From Paramyrothecium sp. XJ0827 (Eukaryota > Ascomycota > Sordariomycetes > Hypocreales > Stachybotryaceae), in the NCBI GenBank assembly GCA_020881915.1, contig JAJFPB010000006.1:2418001-2482000 (forward strand): a stretch of DNA of 64,000 bases, read 5' to 3'. The translations under genes were made by a program, and so were the position numbers. This document shows positions 21,716 through 34,986 of this stretch, one piece after another. Every line of letters starts with the position of its first letter. The stretch's first letter is position 1. The notes beneath the pieces are model-generated. The model was not told the origin of the DNA, ran no database searches, and saw only the letters and a program-made list of their open reading frames with translations.

Positions 21716-24700
21716 GTTGTAATCGCTGGCTCGGTAGTTGCCCGCCAGCGTGTCTCCGATGCATGGGTTCCGCCAGAGCCAACCGCTCTGGACGGTCGCC
21801 GGAATCTGGATAGAGAGAATTGGGTGAGAGGAGGCCCTTCCGGGCTGCGTCGTAGCGGTAGTAGGGGGAGATGGTAGGTGCCGGAAGGGAGACGTTGCGG
21901 GGTTGGCTATTTCGTCCAGGAGTTCCGTGCTTGTGATTACCTGGCAAGGTATAAGCCAGTTGTGATATAACCTCCAGAGGGTGCGAGCACATGTATTGGC
22001 AAGGTGATTGGTACGGGACAGGGAACCTCCCGTTTCCGAAGTTGGTCAGGTCGCTAGTTGCTGGGCGTAAAAGATTAGGTTGGAAGAAATGGTCGGATTA
22101 AGGCTTGTAGAGTCTTCCCCTCGGTGTTGGATTTTCGGAACAAAGTTGATGAGCGAGTGCGTGTTGGTGATAACGAGAGCGGCTGGTTAGGGCAAATAGC
22201 TGAAGCCCCGGTGTAGAAGAAAGAAATACTTTTGGAAATTAATGATCGAGACGGTGTTACTCGTAACGGTCGAGGGCAGCGAACCACCCAAAGAGAATCC
22301 CCGGTGAGCTTTTCTAGCTCGGCATTAGGCTTATTATTCGAACGAATGACGGAGGTCCGGTAGCTTATTGATGGTCAAGAGCAAGGGCGGGGGGAACCAC
22401 AATATATATCCGTCCGATATCAACAACGGCCGAAAGGAGGGAGGGCCGTTGGGTGTGGTGTGGATCTTCCAAGTGCTACCCTTCTCATGCCGGGAGTTAA
22501 AGACGAGAGTCGACCAGGAACGGGACCAAAACCCGTACCTGAGCTTCATTGCGGAGACGGTCAGCCGATCTTGGCGGGCGCAATCCATGTTAGATGTCAA
22601 TTGGAGGCCGGATATAGCACCAAGTGGCCAACCCAGGACCCCCGTCATGTCGAAGCCATGATGCAACCAGTTGATGCTAGCACATCTGGCAGTTACCTCG
22701 GTGCAACAACCCACAATGGGAATGCAGCCTTATGCGAATGAGACAGGGTGGGCGTGAAGCAGCATCGTGACATTTGGGCAGCATTTGCATGATGAAACCA
22801 ACCCTAATCCCATACCGTGCTCTGTCCGTATCACAAGAGCGGGACGGCTAGCCCGCGCTCCCGCGTTGCGTTGCTACCACAGCACCAGCCATCTCTTTTC
22901 CTTCTCGGCCAATGCAGTCTTGTGACCGTGCCTATACCGGAGCCAGCCATGAAAGTTGGGACGGGTTTATCCTGCGAGAAAGCCTGCGGGGATATGCTAA
23001 GGTAGGCAAGCAAACTAGGGGAATGGGGTGTTGACCAGCTTGGTCATAATGCGAGCAGGGGTCGTGCATTGTGGACCAGGCATCCCAGGCAATGATGAGA
23101 GTGCCACACGCCCCCCCCCCCTCTCCATCTTCTTTCTCCCTTTCCCCAGTGCAAGGTCATTGGGTGGAACAGGGGAAGTTTTCTCAGGGCAGAGGTGCAC
23201 TGGAGAGATTGCCGAGAGCCGTCGACAAGGTCAATGGAGCAGGAAAGGAGGCAAAAATTATGCCGACCATTTTTAGACGTCATGATAGACGCGCAATACG
23301 ACACGATCGACAAGCAAAGCCAACTGTGGCTGAGAGGAACGGGGATTGTGGTTTTTTTTTATAACAACTTGCGCCACCGCCACCAGTTGCCGTCTTGCTA
23401 TCGTTATTGCAATCTTGGAAGTGTTTTGAGGCTCAAAGGTGCGACAAAACTTGAGAATGGGAGAACAGACTGGACGGATAGGGATCAAGTACAGACAGTG
23501 CTGAGGCAGCATCTGTTAGAAGCCTTAGACGGTCAGCTGCCAAAGCCTAGAGAAGCACCCAAGTACGAACCGAAATTAGACAACTAGGCAATGGGTCATT
23601 TCTTGGTCATGCAATGGCGTTTACAATTTGAGCCACTGCAAGACAGATTGGCCATCTCGGAAGACAATTGATTGATGAGGGTCGCAGCTTGGAACAGCGG
23701 CCGGGACAAGTGTGGGTGCTGAACCCTTGTCGCCTGGTGGCTAGTTGGTCGAGTGAGCTCCATTGCGCGACATAACTGTCAAATCTTCAATACGGTTCGC
23801 ACGATGTCCGTTGACAAGCTCGCACAACCCCTGAGAGGATCGTAGGGTCAGCACAAACCCGCCTAGGATGGGCCCGGGCGGCTGCCAGGAGCCAACTCCA
23901 ACGGCTTACACTGGCCAGGAGAGTGTGTGCATGAAAGTTTTGCGCCGTGAGCAGGGCCTAATCCCCTAACGCGAATGGAAATGATAGCTTATGCTAGTCC
24001 TGCCATTCTGCCACTTGGCATCGAGACAACGGGCCCCCCTGGCGGGTGACCCGGCGTTGCTTTGGGGGTCAGAAAATAAATGCTGGCTTGATTTTGTGCA
24101 GCAGCAGCCGCTCCGTGGAGTCTTGAATCATTTCGGCAGGGGAGGGTTCCCGCAGAACAGGGCAGGGCTTCTAGAAGGAGGCAGCAGTACTTCTGCCCCA
24201 CGATGCGTTCATGCTCTCGATGCTTACAATTTCATGACTGATGGAGGACTGTGTTTCGGCCTCGAACAGCTCGATCCATTCACTCCTCGAGGAGGCCGGG
24301 TGCGAGGCGGATGAGACGGCGGAAGCCCGGATGCTGTCTCTTAGCAGCTTCATCATGACGACAGCAGATGAGCAATTGTTCGAGGGCACCCACCACGCGA
24401 GGCGCCCATACTCAGTTAGGGTACAGTGTGTGCGCCCACCACCCCACCGTGCTCTGGGCAGCACACGAGGACGACGGAAAGAGCGATCAGAATGGCACCT
24501 TTAGTGTGCGGCCGTGGCCAAAGCTCCGGAACTACCTACTTTGCCAACATGACAGTTCCAAGATAGAATAAAATAAATTTGCAGGGAAGAGAAGGCCCCA
24601 GAGGTCACAAGAGGTCACACGGGGGGGGGGACATACGCAGGGCTCCTTGGAATGACATCGTCCCTCCCAGTTCAGCCTCACGAATTGCCAATTTGGCATG

Positions 24701-26988
24701 TGGCTCCCAGATGACCCCATTTCCGGAGATTCCCATTTGGCTAGATGGACCTGCTAAATTGAATTGTTTCGATAACTGCGAATTGCGCCTCAAGGTGGGT
24801 GTTCATTGAAGTAAGGTAAGGTACTGTAGGTAGGCGCCTTCCTTCCCTTCAACTCAAGGTAGCTTAAACTTTGTACCTGCGAATTGGATTTGCCTTCCTT
24901 GCCTTTTTCAAGTCACCCCTTTCATCCGTCATCCATCCACCATCTTCATTCATCTCCATGATTCCCGCGCCAATCTCGACGTTTCCTTGCCTCCTTCTGC
25001 TCCCTTCCCCCCTCCCCTTGCACACGGCGGATCTGGGCGCGCTGATTGCACAAGCCACAAGATCATGCTCCCCCCAGCCTCCCCTTCCGATTGAGCTCTG
25101 CCAAATGTCGGTCCAGTTCCCTTTACCCCATTTATCATGCTTGTGCGGGCCCACGCCGGCGGATCACCAAGAACACGCCCCCCCACCCAGTGGCTCCCCC
25201 CCTTCCCCCATGGCTTTTCCTGTCAGGTACGCGAAAGGTTCGCCCGCTGCCCTGGCACACCCCAGCCAGCCCAGGACCCGAGCGCTTGGAGAAGGCCGTC
25301 CATCCATATGGGCTAGTCAGGACACTCTTTGTCACATGTGGCATTGTGTGGCTGCAGCGCAGAGACCGTACGCTCTACCCGTCGTCCGCCCTCCCGCTAG
25401 ATCGGACGGGACGGCGACTGAGAGTCATCCCAATTCCGACCTTGAATTTGCTGGAAACAGCTAACTGTCTCCAGGCTTCGCTTTTTCCCTCTAGCGTGTC
25501 TTTTAAAACAACGTCTGGTCCCTGTCTCGTGACGCCTTAGCTTGCTTCCGCAGGCTACATAAAACCTATCTGATACACATCGCGCCGAAATCCGCCTGAT
25601 CTTGGTTGACGAAGCAATCCACTGGCGGCGCTCTGTTTCCAGTCTCCCACTCCGGAACCGGGGTCAAGCCCGTTTATGCGTCTGCCATTATCCCGGCACA
25701 AAGCTGCTCAAGTCATCATTCCATCAGCATCACCATTTCCAGACCCTACCAGGCAGCGAACGCCCCGTCTGGCTGATCATTGCGCCCCGAGCTCCAACCT
25801 GGCAAGCGATCAGAAGCAACCCACCTGGTCTGCAGACTCAAGGCATTCTCGCCATCTTCGTCCTCTGTGTGGCCCCTGAGCCTCGTCGCGCCCCGCCCCG
25901 ATGATTCGGGGCTCGGTCCACTTTTCCCCCACTCATTACCCGTCCGCATGAACGCATAAACAACGCCAATTTCCCCTACGACTCTTCTAGCCGCTTTCCA
26001 TCCCCCAGGCTGATTGAAAATCAATGAACTCTTGTCCTGGGAGACGTTATTGATGCAGTGAGCCTGCGGGCACTAAAGCCAAGCTAGCAGAGCGCGCGAT
26101 TCCACGCCGTCGGCCAGCCCGGCCATTTGCTGGTCATGTCGCTGAGGTCCCACGCGGATGCAAGGATCCCGCAATCATTTACACGTGTGGAGACCTTCGA
26201 GAACCATATCAGCCACGGAGTGACGGCATGGTTACCGGCAGACCAAGAACAAAGCTGGGCTACGAAATGATGTTCCCTCGAAATGTAGAGGGTGAAACGG
26301 GCGGCCTCTACTTGTTCAGATAACGAATATTTTTCTACTAATTTTGTAGTATGAATGGAAGAAAAATGGAAGAAAAACAGGTTACACTTGGACTTATTTT
26401 TAGGATTTCAACGAGACCTTTTTCCCACGTCATTCTCAAGGCCTAGACCAGCAAGTAAAATAAGGTAGGTTCGCAGTCCGCATTAATTTACCCACCCCTT
26501 TGCCTATCTCACCTAGTAGCCAACACGGCACCGTCCTCTACCGCCTCCCAACACCTGCGTTGCACATTGGTCGCACCAAAATAAGCTTGATCGCTAGTAC
26601 ACGTGTTGGTCGAGCTCTTCTTTCCATACTGAAATAATTGTACAACTATCTGCTGTGATATAACATAATACATCCTCGTCCTCAAAAGCAAAAGATTACA
26701 GCTTCACCCCCTTTTAACGCCCATCATGTTCCCATTTTAGAATCTCAGCAGTAGCCACCGGCCGCTCGTTCGCATCCTTGCATTTCTGGAAGTTTTCCGA
26801 GCGCCAATCCTTCAATAGCTGCTCCCGCCCCCTGCAACGAATACGTCAACCGAGTCAATATTTTTTTTGGCCCTGGCATGGTCCGCCCCGCGCCCTCCTA
26901 GCGCAGATCAGCCCAGACGAGTCGCGCACGTTCGCCCATGCTGTGCCTGGGTCGATTCTGGACCCTTGTTCCATCTCCTATCCGCAGT
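21716..26988. other. Gene-poor region upstream of the Myb gene and downstream of prp8
   Basis: About 5.3 kb. The part from 22320 down to 21993 has no ATG on the Myb strand and is CT-rich, which fits a 5' UTR. The first ATG on that strand (21992) opens a 112-codon frame that is out of frame with the Myb protein and overlaps it. Further out I see a C11 run (23111..23121), a tandem AGAGGTCACA pair near 24600, a G10 run (24621..24630) and short AAGGTAAGGTACTG repeats near 24815. No gene, tRNA or transposon is recognisable. The rightmost ~300 bp probably include the prp8 3' UTR. Confidence 0.5.
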
Positions 26989-29900
26989 TTATGCAAAATT
27001 GTCTGACCTGTCCACCCAAATGTCCTCGAGCTCCGCAAAGCTGTGGAAATGGACCGGACGGTGCTGGTCGCTGTAGAACGGCAGCGGCGTGTCCAGCTTG
27101 ACGTGTACCGACTTCTTCTCCATGCCAGCAAACGCGCTTCCCATGAAACTGTAGTTCCACCTTCCATCGTCCGGTACCAGGAAGAAGCCCCTAAATCGAG
27201 GGCTGAGGAGCAGCTTTCGCTTCTCTCCCATCGTGGTAGTGAATCCCTGCGGCTGGTCGCTCTGCAGGTCCTTGTTTTCCGCTCCCCACTTGTAACCCTC
27301 GGGCGTCAAGCCCCAAGCGGACAATGACACACTGCCTGGCGTAAATGCGACCGAAACAGTCACAGTGCTGTTCTTGTCCCATTCACTATGCGCGTCAAGC
27401 AGCTTGGCATGCTCCGTTACGTCTGCCGCGGGCATGTACGGAAGCTCGTTGCCCGACATTGTGTGGATGACGCCAAGCGGCTCCATACCGTCCAGGAACT
27501 CGCTCTTCGGTAGCTGCTGGGGTAGCTGGACGTTTCGCAAGCCGCCAATCTGGGGCATCATGACGATACACTTGATCTCCTTGACCTGGTTGTTGTCGGG
27601 AGCCGAAGATCCGTACAGGTACCCGGCAACCTGCACTCTCAGATCGGCAACCGTGATGAACTTCTTCAAGATGTTGTTCGGCATGACGTAAGTAATGTCG
27701 TCCAAGTCAGTGTCGACGGATGAAACATATATGTTCTTGGCTCTAGTCCGCAGATTCGAGGTGGCAATAGCCCTCGTGCGCCACTCCGTCTTGGACGCAA
27801 AGGTCTGCTGCTCGAAATTAGACGTTGTGGTGACAATGATGTCTTCACCATGCACGTTTTGCGTTTTCGTGGTGACGGCAGTCAGCTGCTGCTGCTCTTG
27901 TTGCTGCTTCTCAATTTCCGCAGCTTGCTGCCGCTGCATGGAAGGTGCTGAAATCTCCATACCCAGAATGATGTCCCGCACCTCCGTAGTTGTCAAGCTA
28001 GACACATTGACGTTGTTCTTCTTGCCGTAGTCGTTCAGGATGAGGTCACGCAGCTGCGTCTCGACCTTGATCCAATCCTCGTCTGACAGTGAAGGCCAAA
28101 TGTGGTGGTCATGAGTGATGACCGTCTTGTCGGGGCGTAGAATCAACTTGGTCTTGTCAGGGTTGACGTGCAAAGCGCGAAGAATGAGAACCAGACGCGA
28201 GAAGGCGGTATAGGATGAAATGCTCTTCAACCATTCGTCATACAAGTTGAAGAGAACCATCTGCGGTTCTGTTGCTCGAAGAATCATGTCGCCCAGCTTC
28301 TCCACCTTCATCGCAGCTTGGAAGGGAAGTTGCAGCTCCGAGGCGCGAATCGAAATGTTGGGGAAATCCAGCAGATGCACCTCGAGCGGATCGAGCAGAC
28401 CCTTGCGAGTCACAATCAGTTGCTTCGGTTGCTCTTCAACGGGTAGAGATCGAATCAAAGCAGCAACTTCTTCGGCAGTCTTCCACTTGGCCAGTTGTCC
28501 GAGACGCTTCTGTCCCGCCCATACGCTTGTGTGAATAATCTTCAGGAAGAGCTGTCCAGTACGCGGGTTGAAAATGAAGATGGCACCGTTGATTGGCTTG
28601 GTTGTCAAGTTACCTTCGAAGGTCTTGTGGATTGTCACACGGTACACGTTCGTATCGTCGATAAACAGCTGCGTCTGGTTGCTAAACAGTTCGGAGTAGT
28701 TCTGGGAGTTCAGGAACTCTTGGTTGCTTTCCGAGGCATACAGCTGCAGACCCTTGCGAATACGCTCACGCAGAACATACAGAGCAGGGTTGGCCTTCAT
28801 GATCTTGGCCATTGCCTGCTGAATAAGGACCTTCAAACCAGGGAAATACATGCCGTATGCTGAGTACAAGTTGTAAGCCAGATCAATGCCAATCATCAAA
28901 CCGGTCGCGGACGGGTAGATACTGGCGCTATCGGTTGTATAGTCAAGATACTTTGCGCGCGTGTAGCGCTCAATATCATGAGAGTCGTAATCACCATAGC
29001 GAAGTTGGACATCGATCCAGAACTTTTGGGTCGTGGTGGGTTCGATTGTGTCCTTGGTATCGTATAGGTGGGATGGGCGGGTGACATTCCATTTGTGGCT
29101 AGCAAACAAGAGAATGTCTGCGCATGAGCTGTTCATCTTGTAGGACTTTCGAGGATGAATAGTTTCTTTCTGGACAGTTTCGATACCCAATGATTCAAGC
29201 TCCTGGTCGAACACTTGACACAGATCCATGACAACGGACTCATGGATCTTCTGCCACAAGTGAGCTCGGAAGATCTGAATAAGCGAGATTTTCAAAGTGG
29301 GGATCTTGCCGTGCAAAAAGATACCCGTCAAATCCAGTTGTACCTGGAAACCCACATATACGTTGGCTCTGTTGATGGTGGGCGACCACCACAACGTGAA
29401 GCGTCGGTTCGGAATCTGATTCAAACCTGATCTTTGGGCATTTGTGAGCTTTTTGAACTTCATGCTCTCTTCGAACCCTGAAGCCTTCTCCCAAAAGAGG
29501 CCTTCCCATGACGGAAAACCGGTTGCTTTGAAGAGGGTGTGCTCGAGAATGGTCTCAACATTACCCAAAGCTTGGATGACATCAGTACGATAGGCGTTTA
29601 GGTTCCACAGTTTGCCGTCGTGTCGTTGACTCGTCCACCAGAATGGATTGCTCTTCATTAGCTGGTAGATCTTAAAGTCGGCGCGGACACGGAAGCCCTT
29701 GTCGAAACTGAGAGTGCTTCGGTCCTTCTGGAACAAAGTGTTGATTCGTGGCAGACCGCGATCCCAACTGTCCTCAAGGTCTTCAAGGGTCAGACGACGG
29801 TTCTGTTGGTTGGCCTCAAGACGCTTTTGCGAATACTCGGTCCAAACTCGTTGAGAGTCAACAAATTCGGCTTCCCATGGGATGATGTAGCGGAAGATGT

Positions 29901-32900
29901 TGGGAATAAGCGTCTCTTCATCATGGGTCATTCCCGAACGGTAATGCGTCACGCCAGTATCGGTCTGCTTCGACCAGCGTTTGTCGCTTGCAGGGATCAG
30001 GATATGGGAGCCAGAGATCATGCCCAAACCGCCAAGTTCCTTTGGCGTGTAGAAGACCGCAGGAGGGAAACGCGACGGCATCTTCGAGTTCAGTCCGATT
30101 TTCACACGGGTTTGGATCTTCGTCTCGCATTTGACAATGGTGTCAAGCAGGTCTACCGTAGATACAGCAGCCTCACGATAATAGGTGAAGAGGGCGATCA
30201 ACGCTGTGTTCCACTTGTTGGCGATCTTAGTGAAAGTGGTCGAACCCGAAGACATGAGAATCTGACGGATACGGTTGTTAAACTTCTGGATATCCTCCTC
30301 GGTAACCTGCAGGAACGCATGCGCTGTCCGTTCCTTGGTCGTGTTATCAACCAGTGACCAGACACTATCCTTCACAGGGAACTCCTCATTCTGGTTACGA
30401 ATCTTGGGCAAGATTCGAACCTCGAATCCAGACATGGAGAAGAGCAGATTGGGGTTGTCTCGACTGTAAACACTAACAAAGCTGTCGTCCCATTCAATTG
30501 TTGTGACAGACCGTGGAAGACGGTTCTTCAGGTCCCAGAACACTGCTCGACCAAGGTTGACATCGTGACGCATCAATCGCATACGAGAATCCCTCGGCCA
30601 GCATTTCTTGTTTTTGTACCCAATGACGTTCTCAAAATTAGGATCCGGCTGCTCCGTGAGGAAACGCTGAATGAGGTCCCTCGACTCCTCGGCTGTGAAG
30701 CGCAGGAAAACCCAAATCTTATCAATGTACCGACTGTACAAGCGGATGGGATGTCTTGTTTCGGACTCGCGATCTCGGAACTGCAAGAAGTCGTTGGGGC
30801 TCTGGGGTGGACCAGCAATCTCACTTGCTCGCTGAGGACCCAAGAGCAACAGATCGAGAACAAGGCCATAGTATTGGAAGACAAAGGCTGAGAACTGCAG
30901 ACCGCGAATCATACCATAGCTGTTGACATGGTTCATGTCCTTGTAGGTGAGCTGAACGTTGTTCTTCGCAGTAATGTAGTCGGCAAGGTTATGATCCATG
31001 ATCAATCTCAGCAAGGAGTTGAGGAGTGTCAGTTCCATCTTCTCGTAGACCTTGGAGAGCTCGGTCTCAATCATGACATTGCATTCGCCATTCTCCGTCT
31101 CCCATACTTGGCTGAGGTTGTTGATACCCTGTGCCCATTTGTAAACCAGTAAAGGCGGCACTTCGGAGTCTGAAGGCTTGATCCATGCAGGGAAAAGATG
31201 TCTCTGATCGGCTTGGTACCAAAGGTACTGGTCGAGGTAGGCATCGCTGATTTTCTCGATTGGCTCAATATCATACACGGGATTGATCGTGCTGTAGTTA
31301 TCGTTCATATCAATGTTGACTTCCTTGAAGGCGCGCTGCGTCAACAGGAAACGCTTGATTCGCTCGAGGGTGGTTCCAGGGCTGTCGTAAGCTTGCTCGA
31401 TAAGAGCCAGCTCCTCACGTTGGCTCTGGTTGAGACGACCTTTAACCGAATAAGCTTCTCGCAGGCGTTCAAGAGCGAGAATCAGAATCTTTGTGTCGTG
31501 CTTGTACGACACACTGGGGAATGGAATTGGCGAGAACTTGCGAGATTCCAGCCAGTGAACGGTGGTTGTGTAAATCGCAACGGCTTCCTCCGATGAAACA
31601 TAGGGACCGTCCTTCATATGGTTGTGCTGGCGTTCCTGCTCAGCCTTTAGCCACAAGCGAGTCAAGCGGCCCACGTTCTTCTTTGCTACAGTCTTGTCGA
31701 CTGTGGCACCTCGTCGAATACGTTCTCGGTTATAGTGAGCCACAGAAATCCACCAATCGGCCTTGGACTTGACGTATCGGAGGATGATGTTCTCGATTGG
31801 CGCCGGCAAGCCCGGTACTTTCCAAGGAATGTTACTCTTCCAGCACCTCCAGGCCTCGGACAGATGCTGCAAGACTGTGTTGACCTTGTTCTGTTTGATA
31901 CCTTCTGGCATCATGTCCATCAAATCAGCCATCACTGAAGCACGAAGCTCAAGGTCGAAATGAGATTCGACTCGCTGCTTGGTGACAGTTTTAGCCACGC
32001 CCCGACTGTGTCTTCCCTCAAACTGACGCGAGAGAAGATTTCCTAGCCATCGTTCCAGGAGCGGGATGATACCACGCATGAAGAACAGCCAGACTCGCCA
32101 AGCAGGAGCCCAGAAGCCACATCCAGGTCCCTTTCCTACGGGGCCAGAGTTGAATCTGTAGTAAATCAAATGCTTCAAATCCTTGCACGTGCGAATTTGA
32201 TGCATCAGCTTATACTTGTAACGGTACATGCCGGTCAGCTGTCCGACATGGTTGAAGGCATACAGGATACCATCAGCAAGCTGGAAAGCATCGATATTGC
32301 CAAGTCGGTAATGGACTTGAGCATCAACAATCAACTTTGTCAGTCTCAAGATTTCACGCATTAGATGGAACGCATTTCCGAAACGCGACTTCTTTCGTTC
32401 TTTCGTGGTGAGCGTCTTGACCGGCTTCAAGTTGAAGTTGTAATCAAGGTGAAGATAAGTCAAGTTCTTCCGGTGGATCAGAAGGTTTAGCATGTTGAAA
32501 CCTTGGCGACATACTTGAAGACCAGCTTCTACCCAGTCGATCGAGGTTTGCTGGAAGAACTTGGTCGACTTCAGTGACCTTAATAAGTTTTGATTATTTT
32601 GTGCCTTCGGCTTTCTCTTGTGCAACTCATTGAGAACGTAGTTCTTCAGCAGCTTCTGGTATGACACTCGAACCTTGACGGGAGGTCGATCCGAGGGCGG
32701 GTGCTCCAGATACCATTGTTTGATCAAGGGCACGTCCTGGGCGCGAACCATACGTCCTGAGCGTCGATTGAACGGGAAGGGCGCCCACCATAGCTCAACT
32801 GCAGATGAAGTGTACTCGTTCTCGATATCCTCGTCCGCGAGGAACGGTTCAACTCCAGAAGGAAGCTCAAAAGCTTCTTCCTCGGGCTCCTCATTGTTTC

Positions 32901-34098
32901 CAGGCCCGAAAAGCTCGTCCTCGTGGGATATTTCAATGTTCTTTGGAGCCACTGTCCTCGAGGATATGGGGTTAATCCGGCGATCGAAGTGGAAAGTAGG
33001 CAGATCTGGTTCGTCAGGGCGCTGAAAGACTACCTGAGGCCGAGAGTGCCAGGACAAATGGACGCTGCGAGGCAAGGAGTTGTAAAGGTAAGGGTAGGCG
33101 ACTCGGAATTCTGTGCGAGCCGGGTTGCGGAAAATGATGCGATCGATGGCGTTGAACTCTCCGAAATCTTCGTCATTGGGGTCCATATCTTTGTATAACG
33201 GTTCGAAACGTGGGCCACCGGGTAAAGCAACGTTCAAAGCTTTGGCAGTGAGGAACTCCTGTAGGTCAAAGAGATAGAAATAGTTCTTGTCCACTATTTC
33301 TGAAATGAGTGGTCGACTGAGACGGAACAGCGTCGCCATCTGCGGCAGGGTCAAGTTCCATGACTTATAACTCGGGCCATTCACATGGGGGGTGTCCAGG
33401 AGAGGCCGGTGGTCATAAAACCATTCCACGACAGCCTCGTCTTCCTCCTCATTAAGCTCCATCTGAATGGGCTCGAGTGGCTCGACATCCTCAATATTCT
33501 CGGACCATGACAGCGGTGGCTCCTCGTCGTCGAAGGGCGGGAAGCGCATGCGCTTGAAAAGTCTTCTGTCTGCTTTCTCTCTTCGCATGAACGTCCACAT
33601 CATCGCCCACTGGGCGAAATATACAGGCTCGATAACTCTGGGTATTTCGTTGACCAGGGTGAGGCAGCCGTTGACGTGGTAGAGGACCTTCACCTCGCGC
33701 GCTGACTCCCAAGGCATGGGCATATTCTCGAGAAGCTTCAAGACTGCGTGTGGCATGAACTTCAGGGCGCCAAGGTAACTTCTCTTGTCGTTGGTATACT
33801 TCTTCTGTGACACATCGCCGATGTCCTTGACAATCTTTCGCAGATGCTCGGGCGGCATGTCGGCCTTCTGCGCCTGAACAAATCCGGCCTTGCGCTTCTC
33901 GCCGAATCTGTTGCGTTGGTTCCGAAGCCATTCCTTCTTCTTCTGCGCGAACTTGGCGATCTGAGGGTCGGTCGGCGGGTGATAGCCTGGCGGGGGAGGC
34001 GCCGGGGCTGAGGGGGGGGGGGGGAGGGATGACGAGGGAGGTGGGGGAGGCGGCGGCGGTCCCCAGCCGGGAGGAGGTGGTGGTGGAGGGCCCGACAT
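26989..34098 (-). CDS. prp8: Pre-mRNA-splicing factor 8 (Prp8), U5 snRNP core
   Basis: One uninterrupted exon of 7.1 kb, 2369 aa, the usual length for fungal Prp8. The start is [15 protein letters not shown] followed by a ~40-residue Pro-rich tract. The conserved PRO8NT and PROCN regions follow (for example [20 protein letters not shown]), then the reverse-transcriptase-like and endonuclease-like large domain. After that come the RNase H-like domain (around residues 1790-2030) and a C-terminal Jab1/MPN domain with the linker [20 protein letters not shown]. It ends [16 protein letters not shown]. Prp8 forms the cavity holding the spliceosome's catalytic RNA core and regulates Brr2. Many fungal Prp8 genes contain an intein; none is present here. 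The lack of introns over 7 kb contrasts with intron-rich neighbours. Confidence 0.98.
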   Translation of the reverse strand: MSGPPPPPPPGWGPPPPPPPPSSSLPPPPSAPAPPPPGYHPPTDPQIAKFAQKKKEWLRNQRNRFGEKRKAGFVQAQKADMPPEHLRKIVKDIGDVSQKKYTNDKRSYLGALKFMPHAVLKLLENMPMPWESAREVKVLYHVNGCLTLVNEIPRVIEPVYFAQWAMMWTFMRREKADRRLFKRMRFPPFDDEEPPLSWSENIEDVEPLEPIQMELNEEEDEAVVEWFYDHRPLLDTPHVNGPSYKSWNLTLPQMATLFRLSRPLISEIVDKNYFYLFDLQEFLTAKALNVALPGGPRFEPLYKDMDPNDEDFGEFNAIDRIIFRNPARTEFRVAYPYLYNSLPRSVHLSWHSRPQVVFQRPDEPDLPTFHFDRRINPISSRTVAPKNIEISHEDELFGPGNNEEPEEEAFELPSGVEPFLADEDIENEYTSSAVELWWAPFPFNRRSGRMVRAQDVPLIKQWYLEHPPSDRPPVKVRVSYQKLLKNYVLNELHKRKPKAQNNQNLLRSLKSTKFFQQTSIDWVEAGLQVCRQGFNMLNLLIHRKNLTYLHLDYNFNLKPVKTLTTKERKKSRFGNAFHLMREILRLTKLIVDAQVHYRLGNIDAFQLADGILYAFNHVGQLTGMYRYKYKLMHQIRTCKDLKHLIYYRFNSGPVGKGPGCGFWAPAWRVWLFFMRGIIPLLERWLGNLLSRQFEGRHSRGVAKTVTKQRVESHFDLELRASVMADLMDMMPEGIKQNKVNTVLQHLSEAWRCWKSNIPWKVPGLPAPIENIILRYVKSKADWWISVAHYNRERIRRGATVDKTVAKKNVGRLTRLWLKAEQERQHNHMKDGPYVSSEEAVAIYTTTVHWLESRKFSPIPFPSVSYKHDTKILILALERLREAYSVKGRLNQSQREELALIEQAYDSPGTTLERIKRFLLTQRAFKEVNIDMNDNYSTINPVYDIEPIEKISDAYLDQYLWYQADQRHLFPAWIKPSDSEVPPLLVYKWAQGINNLSQVWETENGECNVMIETELSKVYEKMELTLLNSLLRLIMDHNLADYITAKNNVQLTYKDMNHVNSYGMIRGLQFSAFVFQYYGLVLDLLLLGPQRASEIAGPPQSPNDFLQFRDRESETRHPIRLYSRYIDKIWVFLRFTAEESRDLIQRFLTEQPDPNFENVIGYKNKKCWPRDSRMRLMRHDVNLGRAVFWDLKNRLPRSVTTIEWDDSFVSVYSRDNPNLLFSMSGFEVRILPKIRNQNEEFPVKDSVWSLVDNTTKERTAHAFLQVTEEDIQKFNNRIRQILMSSGSTTFTKIANKWNTALIALFTYYREAAVSTVDLLDTIVKCETKIQTRVKIGLNSKMPSRFPPAVFYTPKELGGLGMISGSHILIPASDKRWSKQTDTGVTHYRSGMTHDEETLIPNIFRYIIPWEAEFVDSQRVWTEYSQKRLEANQQNRRLTLEDLEDSWDRGLPRINTLFQKDRSTLSFDKGFRVRADFKIYQLMKSNPFWWTSQRHDGKLWNLNAYRTDVIQALGNVETILEHTLFKATGFPSWEGLFWEKASGFEESMKFKKLTNAQRSGLNQIPNRRFTLWWSPTINRANVYVGFQVQLDLTGIFLHGKIPTLKISLIQIFRAHLWQKIHESVVMDLCQVFDQELESLGIETVQKETIHPRKSYKMNSSCADILLFASHKWNVTRPSHLYDTKDTIEPTTTQKFWIDVQLRYGDYDSHDIERYTRAKYLDYTTDSASIYPSATGLMIGIDLAYNLYSAYGMYFPGLKVLIQQAMAKIMKANPALYVLRERIRKGLQLYASESNQEFLNSQNYSELFSNQTQLFIDDTNVYRVTIHKTFEGNLTTKPINGAIFIFNPRTGQLFLKIIHTSVWAGQKRLGQLAKWKTAEEVAALIRSLPVEEQPKQLIVTRKGLLDPLEVHLLDFPNISIRASELQLPFQAAMKVEKLGDMILRATEPQMVLFNLYDEWLKSISSYTAFSRLVLILRALHVNPDKTKLILRPDKTVITHDHHIWPSLSDEDWIKVETQLRDLILNDYGKKNNVNVSSLTTTEVRDIILGMEISAPSMQRQQAAEIEKQQQEQQQLTAVTTKTQNVHGEDIIVTTTSNFEQQTFASKTEWRTRAIATSNLRTRAKNIYVSSVDTDLDDITYVMPNNILKKFITVADLRVQVAGYLYGSSAPDNNQVKEIKCIVMMPQIGGLRNVQLPQQLPKSEFLDGMEPLGVIHTMSGNELPYMPAADVTEHAKLLDAHSEWDKNSTVTVSVAFTPGSVSLSAWGLTPEGYKWGAENKDLQSDQPQGFTTTMGEKRKLLLSPRFRGFFLVPDDGRWNYSFMGSAFAGMEKKSVHVKLDTPLPFYSDQHRPVHFHSFAELEDIWVDRSDNFA
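34012..34024 (-). repeat. C13 homopolymer in the prp8 coding sequence
   Basis: Thirteen consecutive G on the plus strand (C on the coding strand) encode part of the Pro-rich N-terminus, after SSSL. A one-base slip here would truncate an essential protein within the first ~60 codons. The tract is in frame in this assembly. Confidence 0.9.
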
Positions 34099-34986
34099 GA
34101 TGATGTCTCGATGCGCTCCAACGATGCGTGTCGTGGAGCTGGTTCGAGAGCTGCACGCCGTCGCGCGTTTCAGAACGCGCTGGCACACCTGATTCCTGAA
34201 TCCAGATGTGAGATGTGGGTTGTCTTTTGATCGCAACCGTTGCCTGTTGAAAATCGTACCCTTCTCGTAGGTGCGTACAGTGACGACCTTGGTGGCGTTG
34301 ATGGAATGGTTCGCTTCAAGCTGGCTGCGGATACAAATTTGCTAGGAGTATGAGCTTCTGACGCGAATAATTTACGGTCACGTGACTGCGTATGCTTATA
34401 CTTCTGAAGCATCGAGGTGTGGGCCTCAACACGCAGCGGGATGAAATGAGGCAACAATAGCTGCCTGGAATCACTTGGCAGTCTTTTGATGGTGCATATG
34501 TATTGACTTTCTCTTGTCTTGAGATTGAGTCGGGTTATTAAACGATACGGTGCTTTCATCCTGTGAAAGTTTACAACAAATGTTAAGCCACAGTACCTTA
34601 GCTGAAATTACTTCGAGGGTATGGCGACACAATTCCCCAAAGCGTGTATACTGAAGATCTGCTACACCCCAAAATAGAATAACACCAAAAACAGCCGAAA
34701 CAACTATTTAGTAAAACCGAGGAGCCTTTGATAGAGCATAATTCTACTAAATCAATGTAGTAGTGTCGTGTAGCCATAAGCAACGGAACGACAAGCTATA
34801 GGGTAGCGTACGTGACAAGAGGCCCTGGACCAATAGCACAACCCACAGTTGCCATTACATAAGCACCGAACCTGGACTTCTTCCAACAACGTCCGATCAA
34901 GCTGTCGCTGGAGAGTGACGACGATTTGAAGCCAATTCCACCACCACCACTCGAAAAGAGAGACGTCTGCCATCACTCAAGCAAAG
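34099..34986. other. Divergent intergenic region, prp8 / complex I B15
   Basis: Contains the prp8 leader and promoter and the short promoter of the B15 gene. The prp8 frame stays open about 46 codons upstream of its ATG without homology. No other gene is supported. Confidence 0.5.

Noticed and set aside
21809..21940. Intron GTAATC...TATCCAG in the Myb 5' region as the missing frame fix
   Set aside because: Removing it leaves the upstream ATG frame still out of phase with the Myb repeats, so it does not solve the start problem.
22790..22815. ACCCTAATCCC stretch resembling a telomerase RNA template
   Set aside because: It does not contain a continuous 1.5-repeat complement of TTAGGG and no other telomerase RNA feature could be seen.
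24871..25464. 197-codon plus-strand frame with a hydrophobic start
   Set aside because: The apparent signal-like start is followed by low-complexity Pro/Ser sequence; overlapping frames on both strands are equally long.
26989..34098. Possible intein or group I-type insertion in PRP8
   Set aside because: The protein has normal family length and no insertion interrupts the conserved blocks.
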